Positions 55,181 to 64,000 of a stretch of DNA of 64,000 nucleotides are shown in pieces. The translations under genes were made by a program, and so were the position numbers. The DNA is from Terramyces sp. JEL0728 (lineage: Eukaryota > Chytridiomycota > Chytridiomycetes > Rhizophydiales > Terramycetaceae). Under the pieces are notes generated by a model. The model did not search any database. It saw only the letters and a program-made list of their open reading frames with translations, and was not told the DNA's origin. The stretch covers positions 124,001 through 188,000 of the forward strand of contig JADIIU010000012.1 of assembly GCA_027603945.1 (NCBI GenBank), given 5' to 3'. The stretch's first letter is position 1. Each line of letters starts with the position of its first letter.

Positions 55181-56683
55181 CTATTTTGAAGAACGAGAGA
55201 CTTTGTATCCGCCGCTAAATTTCCTTGGTGCTTGCTTTGAAATTTCTGTTGCAGCGATTTTATATCCGTGGTTGGATTTCCCCCGCTCTTGGTTTCCTCT
55301 AGTCTTTGCAATTTCCACCAATTTTTTCAGCTCATTAATCTTGATTTCCACCAATTCTCTTTCAATTCCTTTTCCTTCGGGTTTCAAATTATCAACCATA
55401 TTAATTTGCACTTGTATTTTAAAAATACGCTTGGTAATGTATTCTTCTAGATCCTTTCGTAACCTGTCTAGTAGCCCATCATCAATCAACTTTTTGTAGC
55501 TTGATTTTGTGTTTTTTAGAATAAGGAAATAGTTGTACATATCCTTGATATCCAAGTCTTTGTCATATAATGAATGCGCGTATTCAAGATAGTCTTTGTT
55601 TCCATCTTTAGTTGCATCAGCACAGAGTCTTATTCCCAAACTAGCATTATTGGTTTTTTGAATAATTTCAAAGGCTGAAGGATACAGTTTTGATTGAATG
55701 TAGAGACTTGCAAGCGCACTTGTGGTAACAGAATCCGCCAAATCCTTGTGCTTTTCATACCATTTCTGTCCCAAGGCCGGATACTTGATTGCAGATGCAT
55801 AATACATTAGCTGTGTTAGGGATTCCGTAGTTAATTTGAATTGTCCCCTCCTTTCTCCCAGCCCGTAGTTGTTTTCAATTGCTCCAAGAGCGGAATGCAT
55901 TTTTAGCTTGGTTGCTAGCTGAACATACGCAATAAATGTTTTTTCGTCAGGTTTAGCCATTTTGTACAATGCCATTGCCAATTCAATCGATTCTTTGGTG
56001 GATTTCTTTATGCATGTGCGCATAAGTAAGCTGACAGTGGTTGAATCCAGCTGCTTTGGCGTCTTTTTCTTGTCTCCTTCATTTTTCGTCATATCTTGGT
56101 ATAAATTCATTGCCATGTCGTAACCCGAACTTTTTCCAAACCGCAAACAATATTTCAGCATCACATTGTACTGAATATCGCTCTTTTCCGTGTCTTCAAA
56201 CAGACTGAAGGCTTTTTTCAAGCCGTTTTCGTTTCCTATTACTGCGTATGAATTAATCAAGCTGGTAAAGCCCTTTTCAGTAAGTTTAATCTTTCGCTTT
56301 TCCATAACTTCATATAAGTCTAGTACTAATTGGTGGTGGTTATTCCTTGACAGCTCGGCAAATGCAGTCCCAAACACCTCTGCGTTAGAAGCGCCAGTAT
56401 GGTTTTTGATTAGATTTACAATTAATTGTTCATCGTTACTTTTTGCTTTGATAGCTTCGCTGAGCTGAAATGGATCGCTGTACCAATACTGCCTTGTAGT
56501 CTTGGGCTGTATATCACTAGCATGCATTTCCTCTTTCGGTGCTGCAATATTCTGCGCTGATGGTAATTCCGTTGCTTTGGAGTACTTGGCTTTAATCGCT
56601 TCAACATCCACATCCACTTTCTTTTCATAAATCCGATTCAGCTTCTGTCTCTTTGTAACAATAGTTCTAAATATCCTTTTCAT
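55181..56683 (-). CDS. Pentatricopeptide-repeat protein, probably mitochondrial
   Basis: Intronless, 500 residues. The N-terminus is strongly basic (MKRIFRTIVTKRQKLNRIYE), fitting a mitochondrial presequence. Helical repeats of about 35 residues follow, for example ITEKGFTSLINSYAVIGNEN-like units (LTEKGFTSLINSYAVIG) and STTVSLLMRTCIKKSTKESI, which match PPR spacing. The last 80 residues are basic with RKFSGGYKVSRSSK. Fungal PPR proteins stabilise or translate mitochondrial mRNAs. The specific target is unknown and the repeats are degenerate. This is among the longest intron-free frames here. Confidence 0.75.
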   Translation of the reverse strand: MKRIFRTIVTKRQKLNRIYEKKVDVDVEAIKAKYSKATELPSAQNIAAPKEEMHASDIQPKTTRQYWYSDPFQLSEAIKAKSNDEQLIVNLIKNHTGASNAEVFGTAFAELSRNNHHQLVLDLYEVMEKRKIKLTEKGFTSLINSYAVIGNENGLKKAFSLFEDTEKSDIQYNVMLKYCLRFGKSSGYDMAMNLYQDMTKNEGDKKKTPKQLDSTTVSLLMRTCIKKSTKESIELAMALYKMAKPDEKTFIAYVQLATKLKMHSALGAIENNYGLGERRGQFKLTTESLTQLMYYASAIKYPALGQKWYEKHKDLADSVTTSALASLYIQSKLYPSAFEIIQKTNNASLGIRLCADATKDGNKDYLEYAHSLYDKDLDIKDMYNYFLILKNTKSSYKKLIDDGLLDRLRKDLEEYITKRIFKIQVQINMVDNLKPEGKGIERELVEIKINELKKLVEIAKTRGNQERGKSNHGYKIAATEISKQAPRKFSGGYKVSRSSK

Positions 56684-56698
56684 GTGCAAAAAAATATT

Positions 56699-57110
56699 TT
56701 ATTTAGAGAGAAAATGGAGTCCGAAATTAATTGTAACCGCTATAAAAACAATAAATACCATCAAGAGAGCTCCAATCATATCCTCATACGACACACCTTT
56801 TTCCTTTCTTTCCAGCAAATCAGCTCTGATGTGATACTGCACGAGTGCATAAAACTGTATTAGCAAACATTACCATGAATCCTACTGCGACAACTACAAA
56901 AACAAGACCGGAAATCTGTGCAAATGTGTCTCCAAAGTTGACTAGCCCAATCCCTAATGAACCAAGGACTAAAATTAAATTCAACCAGTGTAAAAATGTC
57001 CGTTCGTTTGCAAAGAATCCTTTTGGATTTGGAGGAATAGCATGTGTTTTTGGAGCTGATTTCCAGAAATTAAATATTGATCGCTGTTCTCCTACTTGCA
57101 GTCTTGACAT
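56699..57110 (-). CDS. VTC1: Vtc1-like DUF202 membrane protein (polyphosphate polymerase subunit)
   Basis: Exons 56874-57110 and 56699-56854 with a 19-nt intron; 130 residues against 129 in yeast Vtc1. Vtc1 is the small membrane subunit of the vacuolar transporter chaperone, which makes and moves polyphosphate across the vacuolar membrane. PKGFFANERTFLHWLNLILV is the family signature, followed by VLGSLGIGLVNFGDTFAQIS, a second helix (LVFVVVAVGFMMF) and a third (GALLMVFIVFIAVTINFG). The loop DLLERKEKGVSYEDM matches the Vtc1 loop position. The intron splits helix 2. Confidence 0.9.
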
Positions 57111-57401
57111 TTCTGTGAAACTTTTTCACACCACGAAAACGTTTTCGCCAAATTAGAGATTTGATTGAATTAAATCGGATGGTGTTGAATACAATATTAG
57201 GCTATACCTTTTAATATTCAGTAAGAACCAATTGTCAAATTATGCAAGGCAGAATTGAAGATGGCGCGATGGTGGAGCTCAATCCGCTTAATAATAGCAC
57301 GCATAGTAATCCGATCGTGCAATTCTCCAGTTGCTCGATTCAGATTCAAACAATGCGATTGGGGGTAATGCAAGCCCACCAGCCACGATGTATAAATATG
57401 A

Positions 57402-58053
57402 ATGGACAATACCGATTGCTCAATGAATTTTTTATCAGACCTCAAAAAAATCAATCCAAAGCTACAAAAGACAACCAACACATTGCGGTTTGTTACAATC
57501 GAACCAACCGCTGGTGATTGGATAATGGTCTGTTTCATTATCGCTGCAGGTATTCCGCTATCTTGGTATACAACGTATTCAGTGCACTATTATTTCGTAG
57601 TCCTGTCCGTCTATTTTCTCCTTGCGTATTCATTAGTGGACGATAAATTCGAAACAATAATTGACAAGAAAAAGAATTCGATAGTGGTAACTAAAACCAA
57701 GCTAGGAAGGAAAAAATGGGAAAGAGCATCCGTTGCGGATGAGTTGATCCAAGTACCTGTTCTTAATCTAGGCTGAAGTTGTACATTTGAAACAAAAAGG
57801 AATTGATACATACATTCTCGAGCTGGAATTCATGTCCGAGTTTGGCTACTACAGATTACAGACTTCAGAAACTGCAGTAGTGGGAGAGTACAACAAGAAT
57901 CAGCTGGAGATGTTGGCCAAGGAAATTCGTAAATTTATGGATTTGAAACCAATGCCAGATTGGATGAAGGAAGAAAACCTCAAAAAGACTTTTCCAAATA
58001 CTCACCCTGCCAATCTAACAAAGAGAGAACGAGATACTTTGAGGAGACAATAA
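57402..58053 (+). CDS. Unknown membrane protein with possible PH-like domain
   Basis: Exons 57402-57752 and 57772-58053 with a 19-nt intron; 210 residues. Two hydrophobic segments (WIMVCFIIAAGIPLSWYTT and YYFVVLSVYFLLAYSLV) are followed by a beta-rich stretch (DKFETIIDKKKNSIVVTKTK, YILELEFMSEFGYYRLQ) and a helix (NQLEMLAKEIRKFMDL). This layout of two helices plus a small beta domain resembles bacterial-type PH membrane proteins, but I cannot name a family. An in-frame ATG at 57402 begins MDNTDCSMNFL. An upstream exon is possible and was not found. Confidence 0.6.
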
Positions 58054-58061
58054 ATAATTTA

Positions 58062-59240
58062 TTATTCCTTTTGAACCAGGAACATGAACACAAAGTAATG
58101 AAAGTAAGCAAAACCTAGATTAGAAGAACTTACTCGTATAAGTAACTGGCACGTATTGACATCCTCTTCTTATGAAAAACATTGCCCATTTAGCAGCAAC
58201 CGTTCCAGAAATGACTGCAGCACCCATCTTGGAATCAAACGCAGATGGGACTATATGCCTGTACAATATATCTGGAGCATCATAATACTTTCTAGCGTGT
58301 CTCATAAAAGCACACTTTGAATCTTTGTAAATCTGAAGATCCTTGATACCCCAAGCAGGATGAAATTCTGAGTAAACAATTGGCTACCTATCTCTGAACC
58401 TACAGCCCAGACTTCTGGCGGGACGAGCGGTCTCTGTTCTTTTTTGACTTTCCTAAACCTTTCAATCATTGCAACAAATGACTCGCAGTTTGCTTTCATT
58501 GCGTCTTTAACTTTTGATCCATGGGCTAGTACAAGCACATCTGCTTCTTTGAATAGTTTGTCCAATTTGGAATAATCCTCGTATGTCCAGTCTGCTCCAA
58601 AGTGCACTCCACGCACAGCTGTAGCTTCCTTTTCCAGCAATTTAATCATTGGTCCACCAAACGCTCCAGATGCCCCAGTCACCAACACTTTTCTACCCTT
58701 CAGCGAGAAACTTGCCCCAATTATCCAATCGAATAGCTTTATCATAGATCCATAATATGCCTCCGGATATACATGGTGCAAGGCGTGGTATTCTAATGTA
58801 ACAAATAGTGGAACTCGATCAATTCCCAGCTGACTGACGGGGACATGGTTGGTATCTTCTCCACCAGACAAGATCACTACACCAGTTCTGATAGCTGAGA
58901 TTGCAAATAGAACCCAAATGGTTTCCAATCGAATCTCCTTTTGAAAATACTGGTACATTCCATAAAATCCAATTGATTGGCAGGCCAATTCCAAAGGCAG
59001 TTCACACACAACATTCAACAACCGATAGCTATTATTAAATTTGAGCTTTCTATTGTAGAAATAGTGGTGAATCATATGTGGATATGCAATTGCTCGCAAT
59101 AATTTACTTTTCGAATTCTGGAAGACATGGAGGATGTAGTGGATCCCATCGAATACCATGGATCCTGCAATGTATGTCGACAGTCCCCAGCCAGCTTGGC
59201 GGAGGACGAAATACGGATCAATGTCTTTTAGGAAATCCAT
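58062..59240 (-). CDS. Fatty-acid hydroxylase / short-chain dehydrogenase fusion
   Basis: Exons 58388-59240, 58134-58367, 58062-58114; introns 20 and 19 nt; 379 residues. The N-terminal half has membrane helices and di-iron histidine boxes (HMIHH near 54, LEYHALHHVYPEAYYG near 148), as in the fatty-acid hydroxylase and sterol desaturase superfamily. From about 180 an NAD(P)-binding SDR part follows (KGRKVLVTGASGAFGGPMIK, then VLVLAHGS). The usual Tyr-x-x-x-Lys is present as IYKDSKCAFMRH-like DLQIYKDSK. Similar bifunctional proteins are annotated in cyanobacteria and algae, from memory. The substrate is unknown. It ends 8 bp from the convergent neighbour. Confidence 0.88.
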
Positions 59241-59559
59241 TTGTTAAACTTTTGGATCAAGTTGAGAAATTTTATAGTTGGGTCCAAGCGAAACATCTTG
59301 CATCAGCCAACACTCGAGATTATATTATTCACCCCAGCAATTCTACGAGTAGATGGTGCTCATCATCGGTACAGATTTGTGCGACAGCGGCTCAAATGTA
59401 AATATTGGGCATAGGACTTTCCTCCCATCCTAAATAACAGCCCTCCAATCGAAATGTAAACTATATTTAGATAGGCTCAGGGCCAAACAGTGTCTTGTAT
59501 CACGTGTTTCCTTGAAAGAAACGCAACGATATTAAACTTCTTTGCCAGTAGATCACTTT
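59241..59559. other. Intergenic spacer between divergent genes
   Basis: About 320 bp between the divergent starts of the hydroxylase fusion and the Mub1-like gene. It is long for this window. No frame is coding-like. On the minus strand a TATA-like stretch (ctaaatatag) precedes a GC-richer section holding gggaggaaagtcc at 59414-59426, which resembles the CR-I core of RNase P/MRP RNAs. I could not find the matching distal strand. It may simply be a shared promoter region. Confidence 0.5.
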
Positions 59560-60470
59560 ATGTTGCAAAATCATTCCCCAGGACTTGACGGTTCTGCTTT
59601 GATTACCATAACACCGACACATTACGACAAGCGGGGACTGATGGTAACCGATCCTGTCACTTTGACTATATCACTATCTAATCTATACTATTTATCATCA
59701 ACCTACCCCACGAAGCTCTCGCACTCGATATCCGAACATGGCGGGTTGGAACTGCTGGTACATAGACTAACTAAACTATCCTCTAAAAGCGATCAACGAT
59801 CAACGCTGTCATTTTCACTTGGACTAGGCACTCTTGGTAATTTGGCGGCTTGTGGAAATTCAAAAATAAGATTTCAAATGGTAAGAGCAGGTATTATTCC
59901 GTTACTGCTCCCGACACTGGAGAAAGCTTGTTCACTGCTGATTACAATCAATCACACCCCGCACTACAGCACACGAAATTGTCAACAGCAGTCAAATTGG
60001 ACAGTGCAAGACTTGGAACCGGAATCGCCTATATCTTCCGAATTCTCTTTTCAATTTCAACCATCGGATATTAACGGCGATATCAAATCCCACGATCTAT
60101 TGATGATTTCAAAGATTGTCGCATATATATCAAAGTACGATGAAACCAGGATGGTGCTCCACCATTATCCTATCTATAAATTATTAGAGCAACTGACTGT
60201 TGGTCAAGTCGTGCCGGAAATTAGGAAATGGAGTGTAACCTGTGTTAGGAACGCTTACAAGCGCAATAACCTAACAACTGCCCCGCTGATTTGCGGATAC
60301 ACATCGTGCGCGAAGCGTATGGTGAATGGATCTATTAGCTGCTGCAAATGTAAATGTGTATTCTATTGCAGGTAATCGTTTGTTAAGTCAGCAAAACTTG
60401 TCAAATAGTGGCTAGCAGATTCCATCAAAATTGGTGTAGACCTCCAAAGGAACAAACGATTAATAAATAA
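59560..60470 (+). CDS. MUB1: Mub1/SamB-like MYND zinc-finger protein
   Basis: Exons 59560-60371 and 60392-60470 with a 20-nt intron; 296 residues. Mub1 works with the Ubr2 E3 ligase to degrade Rpn4, and its Aspergillus relative SamB controls growth polarity. An armadillo-like N-terminal part starts ALITITPTHYDKRGLMVTDP and includes SLGLGTLGNLAACGNSKIRF. The C-terminal MYND finger reads CGYTSC, CCKCKC and VFYCSKTCQ with H and C ligands (FHQNWC). Splicing is needed to complete the finger. It is shorter than yeast Mub1 (about 620 residues), mainly by lacking long tails. Confidence 0.88.
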
Positions 60471-60626
60471 TGTATCTATCTATCTCGGTTTTGCTCGAGA
60501 ATATGTGAAATTCACTATAATCTGACGGAACCACTTCATAGCTCTAATTAGTCAACCACACAATGAAGGCATGTCCATAAATTCACTCGAGATTTCAAAA
60601 ATTAATTCAAATCCAATCTCAAAATC

Positions 60627-61769
60627 ATGGAAGCGATTTTCTTCAACATGGAAGGAGGCTTCTTGGAAGCCATGGTAAGAGGATTCAAAGCAGGAATCCT
60701 CTCCACATCAAACTACATTAATTTAACACAGTGTGAAACTCTCGAAGGTACATCAAACTGACACAGATTTCAAACTACAATTAGCTGCAACTGATTACGG
60801 AAATTTTCTGCAAAACGAACCATCTCCATTAGCTACAACTACGATTGCCGAAAAAGCTAGAGATAAGCTGGTTCAAGATTTTAAATATTTGCGAACTAAC
60901 GCGCACCAACCGCTTGCTGGATTTCTAGACTACCTCACGTACATTTGAACTTGACATAGATATGCGTACATGATTGATAATGTCATTTTGTTGATTACCG
61001 GCACTTTGCATGAGCGTGATACTCACGAATTGTTGGAGCGTTGTCATCCTCTGGGAATGTTTGATTCAATCGGTGCTTTATGTGTAGCCAATAATGTTCA
61101 GGATTTATATAACACTGTCCTTGTTGACTCTCCAATCGGTAGCTTCTGCATAACAATAGCTGCTTATTTCGAAAAATGCCTTAACGCTCATGATTTGGAT
61201 GAAATGAATATTGAGATTATCCGCAACACATTGTACAAAACCTATTTGGAAGATTTTTATGAATTCTGTACCAGCTTGTCTGACCCTACTGCTGACGTTA
61301 TGGGAGAATTATTAAGAGTAGCGACCATACTAATGTAGTTTGAAGCTGACAGAAGAGTAATTAATATCACTATCAATTCCTTCAATACTGAATTGTCCAA
61401 AGATGATCGTGCTAAATTGTATCCTACTATTGGTAAGCTTTTTCCAGATGGAATTGCGAGATTAGCGCGCACCGATGACCCAGATCAAGTAAGGGCAATT
61501 ATCGATCAATATCCAGTAATTCGTTGTAACTGTAGGAGTACCGCTCCTTCTTTGATATACCAGTAGGCTCCGATAAATCATTAGAAGACAAATTCTTTGA
61601 ATATGAGGTCCATCTAAACAAGAAAGCTTTTAACCAGCAATTCCACTATGGTGTCTTTTACTCGTTCTTGCGACTAAAAGAACAAGAAATTCGTAATATT
61701 GTTTGGATCGCCGAATGTATTGCTCAACACCAAAAAGAAAGAATTGGAAACTACATTCCCATCTTTTAA
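60627..61769 (+). CDS. VMA6: V-type ATPase subunit d (Vma6)
   Basis: Exons 60627-60747, 60767-60938, 60960-61317, 61339-61515, 61536-61769; introns 19, 21, 21 and 20 nt; 353 residues, the normal length. Subunit d couples the V1 stalk to the proteolipid ring of the vacuolar proton pump. Diagnostic blocks are [73 protein letters not shown] and the C-terminal [11 protein letters not shown]. All four introns fall in conserved regions and the joined frame has no gap against human and yeast. Confidence 0.98.
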
Positions 61770-61804
61770 TAAATTCTTTTCGTTTATTCGACTTGCTTTT
61801 ACCG

Positions 61805-63679
61805 CTAATAGTCAAAATCGATATTTTCTGCTTGTTCGCGTTCTTCAATATAATCTTGGCGCTTTCGTTAACAAAGTGTACCTTTTCGCTCAGGTCTAGC
61901 CCAAATATAATGCCCCCAAGTATTATACATACGCTGCTCAACACGATGATAATGGCATTGGTAGTAGATGACGGGTTCATGTACAGTTCCAATTTCCATT
62001 CATCAGGTCCTTCCTTGGTTTCTTCATACGGCCCTATAACAATGCCGCTATTAGGAATGAGCCCTTGGTACGACCTATAATGTACATTTTCATTCCTACT
62101 AACACCTACAAACAAGTGGTCAATATAATTGTTTGTCCTCCCCAGTCCTATCACGTTATTGGCTACTTGTAGAGACATATAGGATTGCTGCGGCAGCTGA
62201 CATGATTGCGTAACTCTGGTCTTGCCATTTGTGTCGATAACAGTGTGCTTGAACGATGCGCCGGCATAGTTAACCCCGTACGGTTTGACGGTATCACAAG
62301 TAAGACACAAAGAGTTCAAGACAAGTGGTTTAAAGAACAATGCATCCTTGTATATGTTGTTGATGAATATACTTGTTTTTGTTTTATCGTCCTTCTTGTA
62401 GGATACAAACACATCAAGCGAGCCGTCGTTGTCCATGTCCATCATCGCACCGTGGATAACAGAGTTTATAGAGTAGAGTTGGTCGACCCCTGTCGTAACC
62501 AGTTTGAACGATCGTCTATTTTTTTGCATTGCTCGGGTTCCACAGGTAAAGTCGCACTCTACACTCTCTAATAACCTATTCTTAGCAAATGGTTACCTGG
62601 ATTAAACAAAAGTACCTTATATACTTGCTATACTTGTCATATTTACTATTAACGACAACCAACAAATCTGGAAACCCATCGTTATTATAGTCACCAAGCT
62701 TGATTGACTGCAGCTGATAATCTGGTATAATATTATTCAGTGGTAAACTAACATACGAACTGGAGGATTTTTGGTCAAAAGTGAATGGCGATGCAGCACA
62801 TAAATCATCCAATTGTCTACAATTCAATGCATCACCTTGGCAAATAGGTAGCTGGATATTATACAGAATATTGATGAAGCATTCGGTTTTGCAGACTGGA
62901 AATAGGATATCGATTGTGCCATCAGCATCAAAATCTCCAAATAGTATTTGTCCGGTATTGTCTGGTAGACGTGCAGAGTACTTTTTCTCAAATTCAGGTG
63001 TAGTGTAAATCTCCATTCCCAATTTACCATCACTATTACACGTCAAAAACAAATCTCTTTAGTAGGATTGTACCTGCCATACAGTCACCATCCATATCTA
63101 CAAACCCATTCGAGTGCGGATCACTAATCTTGCAAAACCCATCCAATTTTTCTTTATAAAAACTTCCATTGTAATTCCACATAACTAGCTGATCATTCTC
63201 GCTGTACAGAATGCTTGGCTTTAGTGATCTTGTCATGTCAGCAATGAATGGCTGCGGTCCACTGTACTTGAAATTCAATATATCTGTCCAGTCGGATTTA
63301 TAACTATAGACAAATACTGTATCCTGAGTTGTTAGTAATAAATCCAAATATCCGTCCTGGTTGAAATCACTCGCTATTACGTTAATCACTGCTAATTTGT
63401 TTATGAAGGAATGGAAAACGTAATTGTCGTTGGAATACAAGTGAATGGAAATTCCACTGCTGTTTTGCAGAATTAAATCAATGTTCAAGTCATTGTTGAA
63501 ATCGCCGAAACCTTTGGATTAGCAATTATTTGCCTGTAATTAACACGGGTTACCTAGGTATTAGATATTTCTACCTGCTATTAATGAAAACCGACCTGCA
63601 AATAAGCTAGTTGTTACCTGTAATAAGTAAAAAATAACCTAATAGTAAAACGCAAAGAACCAACTAGAAAATCATTCAT
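61805..63679 (-). CDS. ITFG1: FG-GAP beta-propeller membrane protein, ITFG1/TIP-like
   Basis: Model exons 63661-63679, 63074-63511, 62616-63054, 61882-62575, 61805-61861; 548 residues. The propeller shows repeated D-x-D-x-D-G loops (GDFNNDLNIDL, SDFNQDGYLDLLL, VDMDGDCMAD, GDYNNDGFPDLLVV, MDMDNDGSLDVFV), which bind calcium in related proteins. One TM helix (NAIIIVLSSVCIILGGIIFG) and a short tail (EKRQDYIEEREQ, ending NIDFDY) match human ITFG1. The gap at 62576-62615 is two adjacent introns (19 plus 21 nt). The region 63512-63660 is a run of seven intron-like units (22, 21, 22, 21, 21, 20, 22 nt). Keeping the 21-nt unit 2 as exon would give a signal-peptide-like start (MNDFLVGYFLLITG). The 5' exon structure is therefore uncertain. 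Confidence 0.85.
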
Positions 63680-63754
63680 TGCCAGATAGTGATGCAGCCC
63701 AGAAGTAACATAATTAATATTTGCCAAAACGAAATTCACTAAAAAAATCATAAA

Positions 63755-64000
63755 ATGCAGGAAGCAGATTTCACCTATTGCCTCACTTCGGAACTCTCGC
63801 TCTCGCTCAAATTCAAAATAATCGAACTTAAAGGTAATATTAGGATACCAGAATTGCAGTTGCTTGACAATGTATTTTATCAGAATTTGAAACAGAAATA
63901 TTATATTAGTTGCCAGCCGTTTTCACTGGAGAAGCCGATTTGTCTGCCTTGCTTTACTTGCGGATCTGACAATAGGATATGGAATGAGTGGTAAATGCCG
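63755..64000 (+). CDS. Unidentified protein, partial (runs off window)
   Basis: Frame from an ATG 75 bp away from the divergent ITFG1 start. The first 79 residues begin MQEADFTYCLTSELSLSLKF and include a Cys pair (CLPCFTCGSDNRIW). The frame meets TAA right after a GT (tggtaaatgccg at the window end), so this is most likely the start of an intron and the gene continues outside. No family is recognised. The alternating hydrophobic pattern (LSLKFKIIELKG) hints at beta strands, such as a C2-like domain. Confidence 0.55.

Noticed and set aside
61630..61861. Extension of the ITFG1-like frame that would overlap the VMA6 last exon on the opposite strand.
   Set aside because: A 20-nt intron at 61862-61881 gives a tail (EKRQDYIEEREQ...) matching human ITFG1 and removes the overlap.

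Overview
The window is gene-dense eukaryotic nuclear DNA, most consistent with a fungus or a close fungal relative. Fungal-type markers are an Afi1/MesA DENN-SPA protein, a Mub1/SamB MYND protein, a Vtc1-like polyphosphate polymerase subunit, a Ugo1-like mitochondrial carrier, a Rvs167-type BAR-SH3 protein and GPI-type Cys-rich surface proteins. Other genes are more usual outside Dikarya: an ITFG1-like FG-GAP protein, an ATF6-like membrane bZIP and a Nup358-N-terminus-like TPR protein. This mixture suggests an early-diverging lineage (zoosporic fungi, aphelids, Rozella-like), but I cannot fix the species. TAA, TAG and TGA all act as stops. Codon usage and gene spacing look uniform, and there are no transposons, tRNAs or rRNAs that I can recognise.

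The dominant feature is splicing. I rebuilt gene models by hand and about 110 introns fall at 19-22 nt. They start with GT, end with AG, and usually carry a TAAT/TAAC-like branch site a few bases before the AG. Nearly every model was checked by summing exon lengths to a multiple of three and by continuity of the family alignment. Exceptions are a 114-nt intron in CCT1, two introns placed back to back in the ITFG1-like gene, and a run of seven intron-like units at the 5' end of that same gene.

Layout. 1-9.3 kb: three small UIM-like proteins, UBC9, an enoyl-CoA hydratase (AUH type), FHIT, a cyclic-nucleotide-binding protein, a TBC RabGAP, SPT4 and the membrane bZIP. 9.3-11.0 kb: the only large gene-free stretch. 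11-24 kb: a short AFG2-like AAA protein, an RRM/RS protein, BAR-SH3, a degenerate SGNH protein, MBF1, an LRR protein, a four-TM protein, NUBPL/Ind1, GNAT, a secreted tyrosinase, a GPI-type Cys-rich protein and thiolase. 24-43 kb: a coilin-like protein, Ugo1-like carrier, CCT1, an RPD3-type HDAC, RPB4, a U3-associated-like protein, Afi1-like, ATG7, a second Cys-rich GPI-type protein, the Nup358-like TPR protein, RPL32, and CysRS with a 38-bp tandem repeat upstream. 43-64 kb: a second LRR paralogue, two tandem P4-ATPase flippases, a 5-phosphatase, a PPR protein, VTC1, a membrane protein of unknown type, a fatty-acid-hydroxylase/SDR fusion, MUB1, V-ATPase subunit d, the ITFG1-like gene and a partial gene at the edge.

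Most genes are independent housekeeping units. Thematic links are mitochondria (NUBPL, Ugo1, AUH, PPR), membrane lipid asymmetry and phosphoinositides (two flippases next to a 5-phosphatase), vacuole and autophagy (ATG7, VTC1, V-ATPase d), and transcription (SPT4, RPB4, MBF1, HDAC). Intergenic distances are often below 100 bp. Divergent start codons can lie 9 bp apart and convergent stops 8-41 bp apart.
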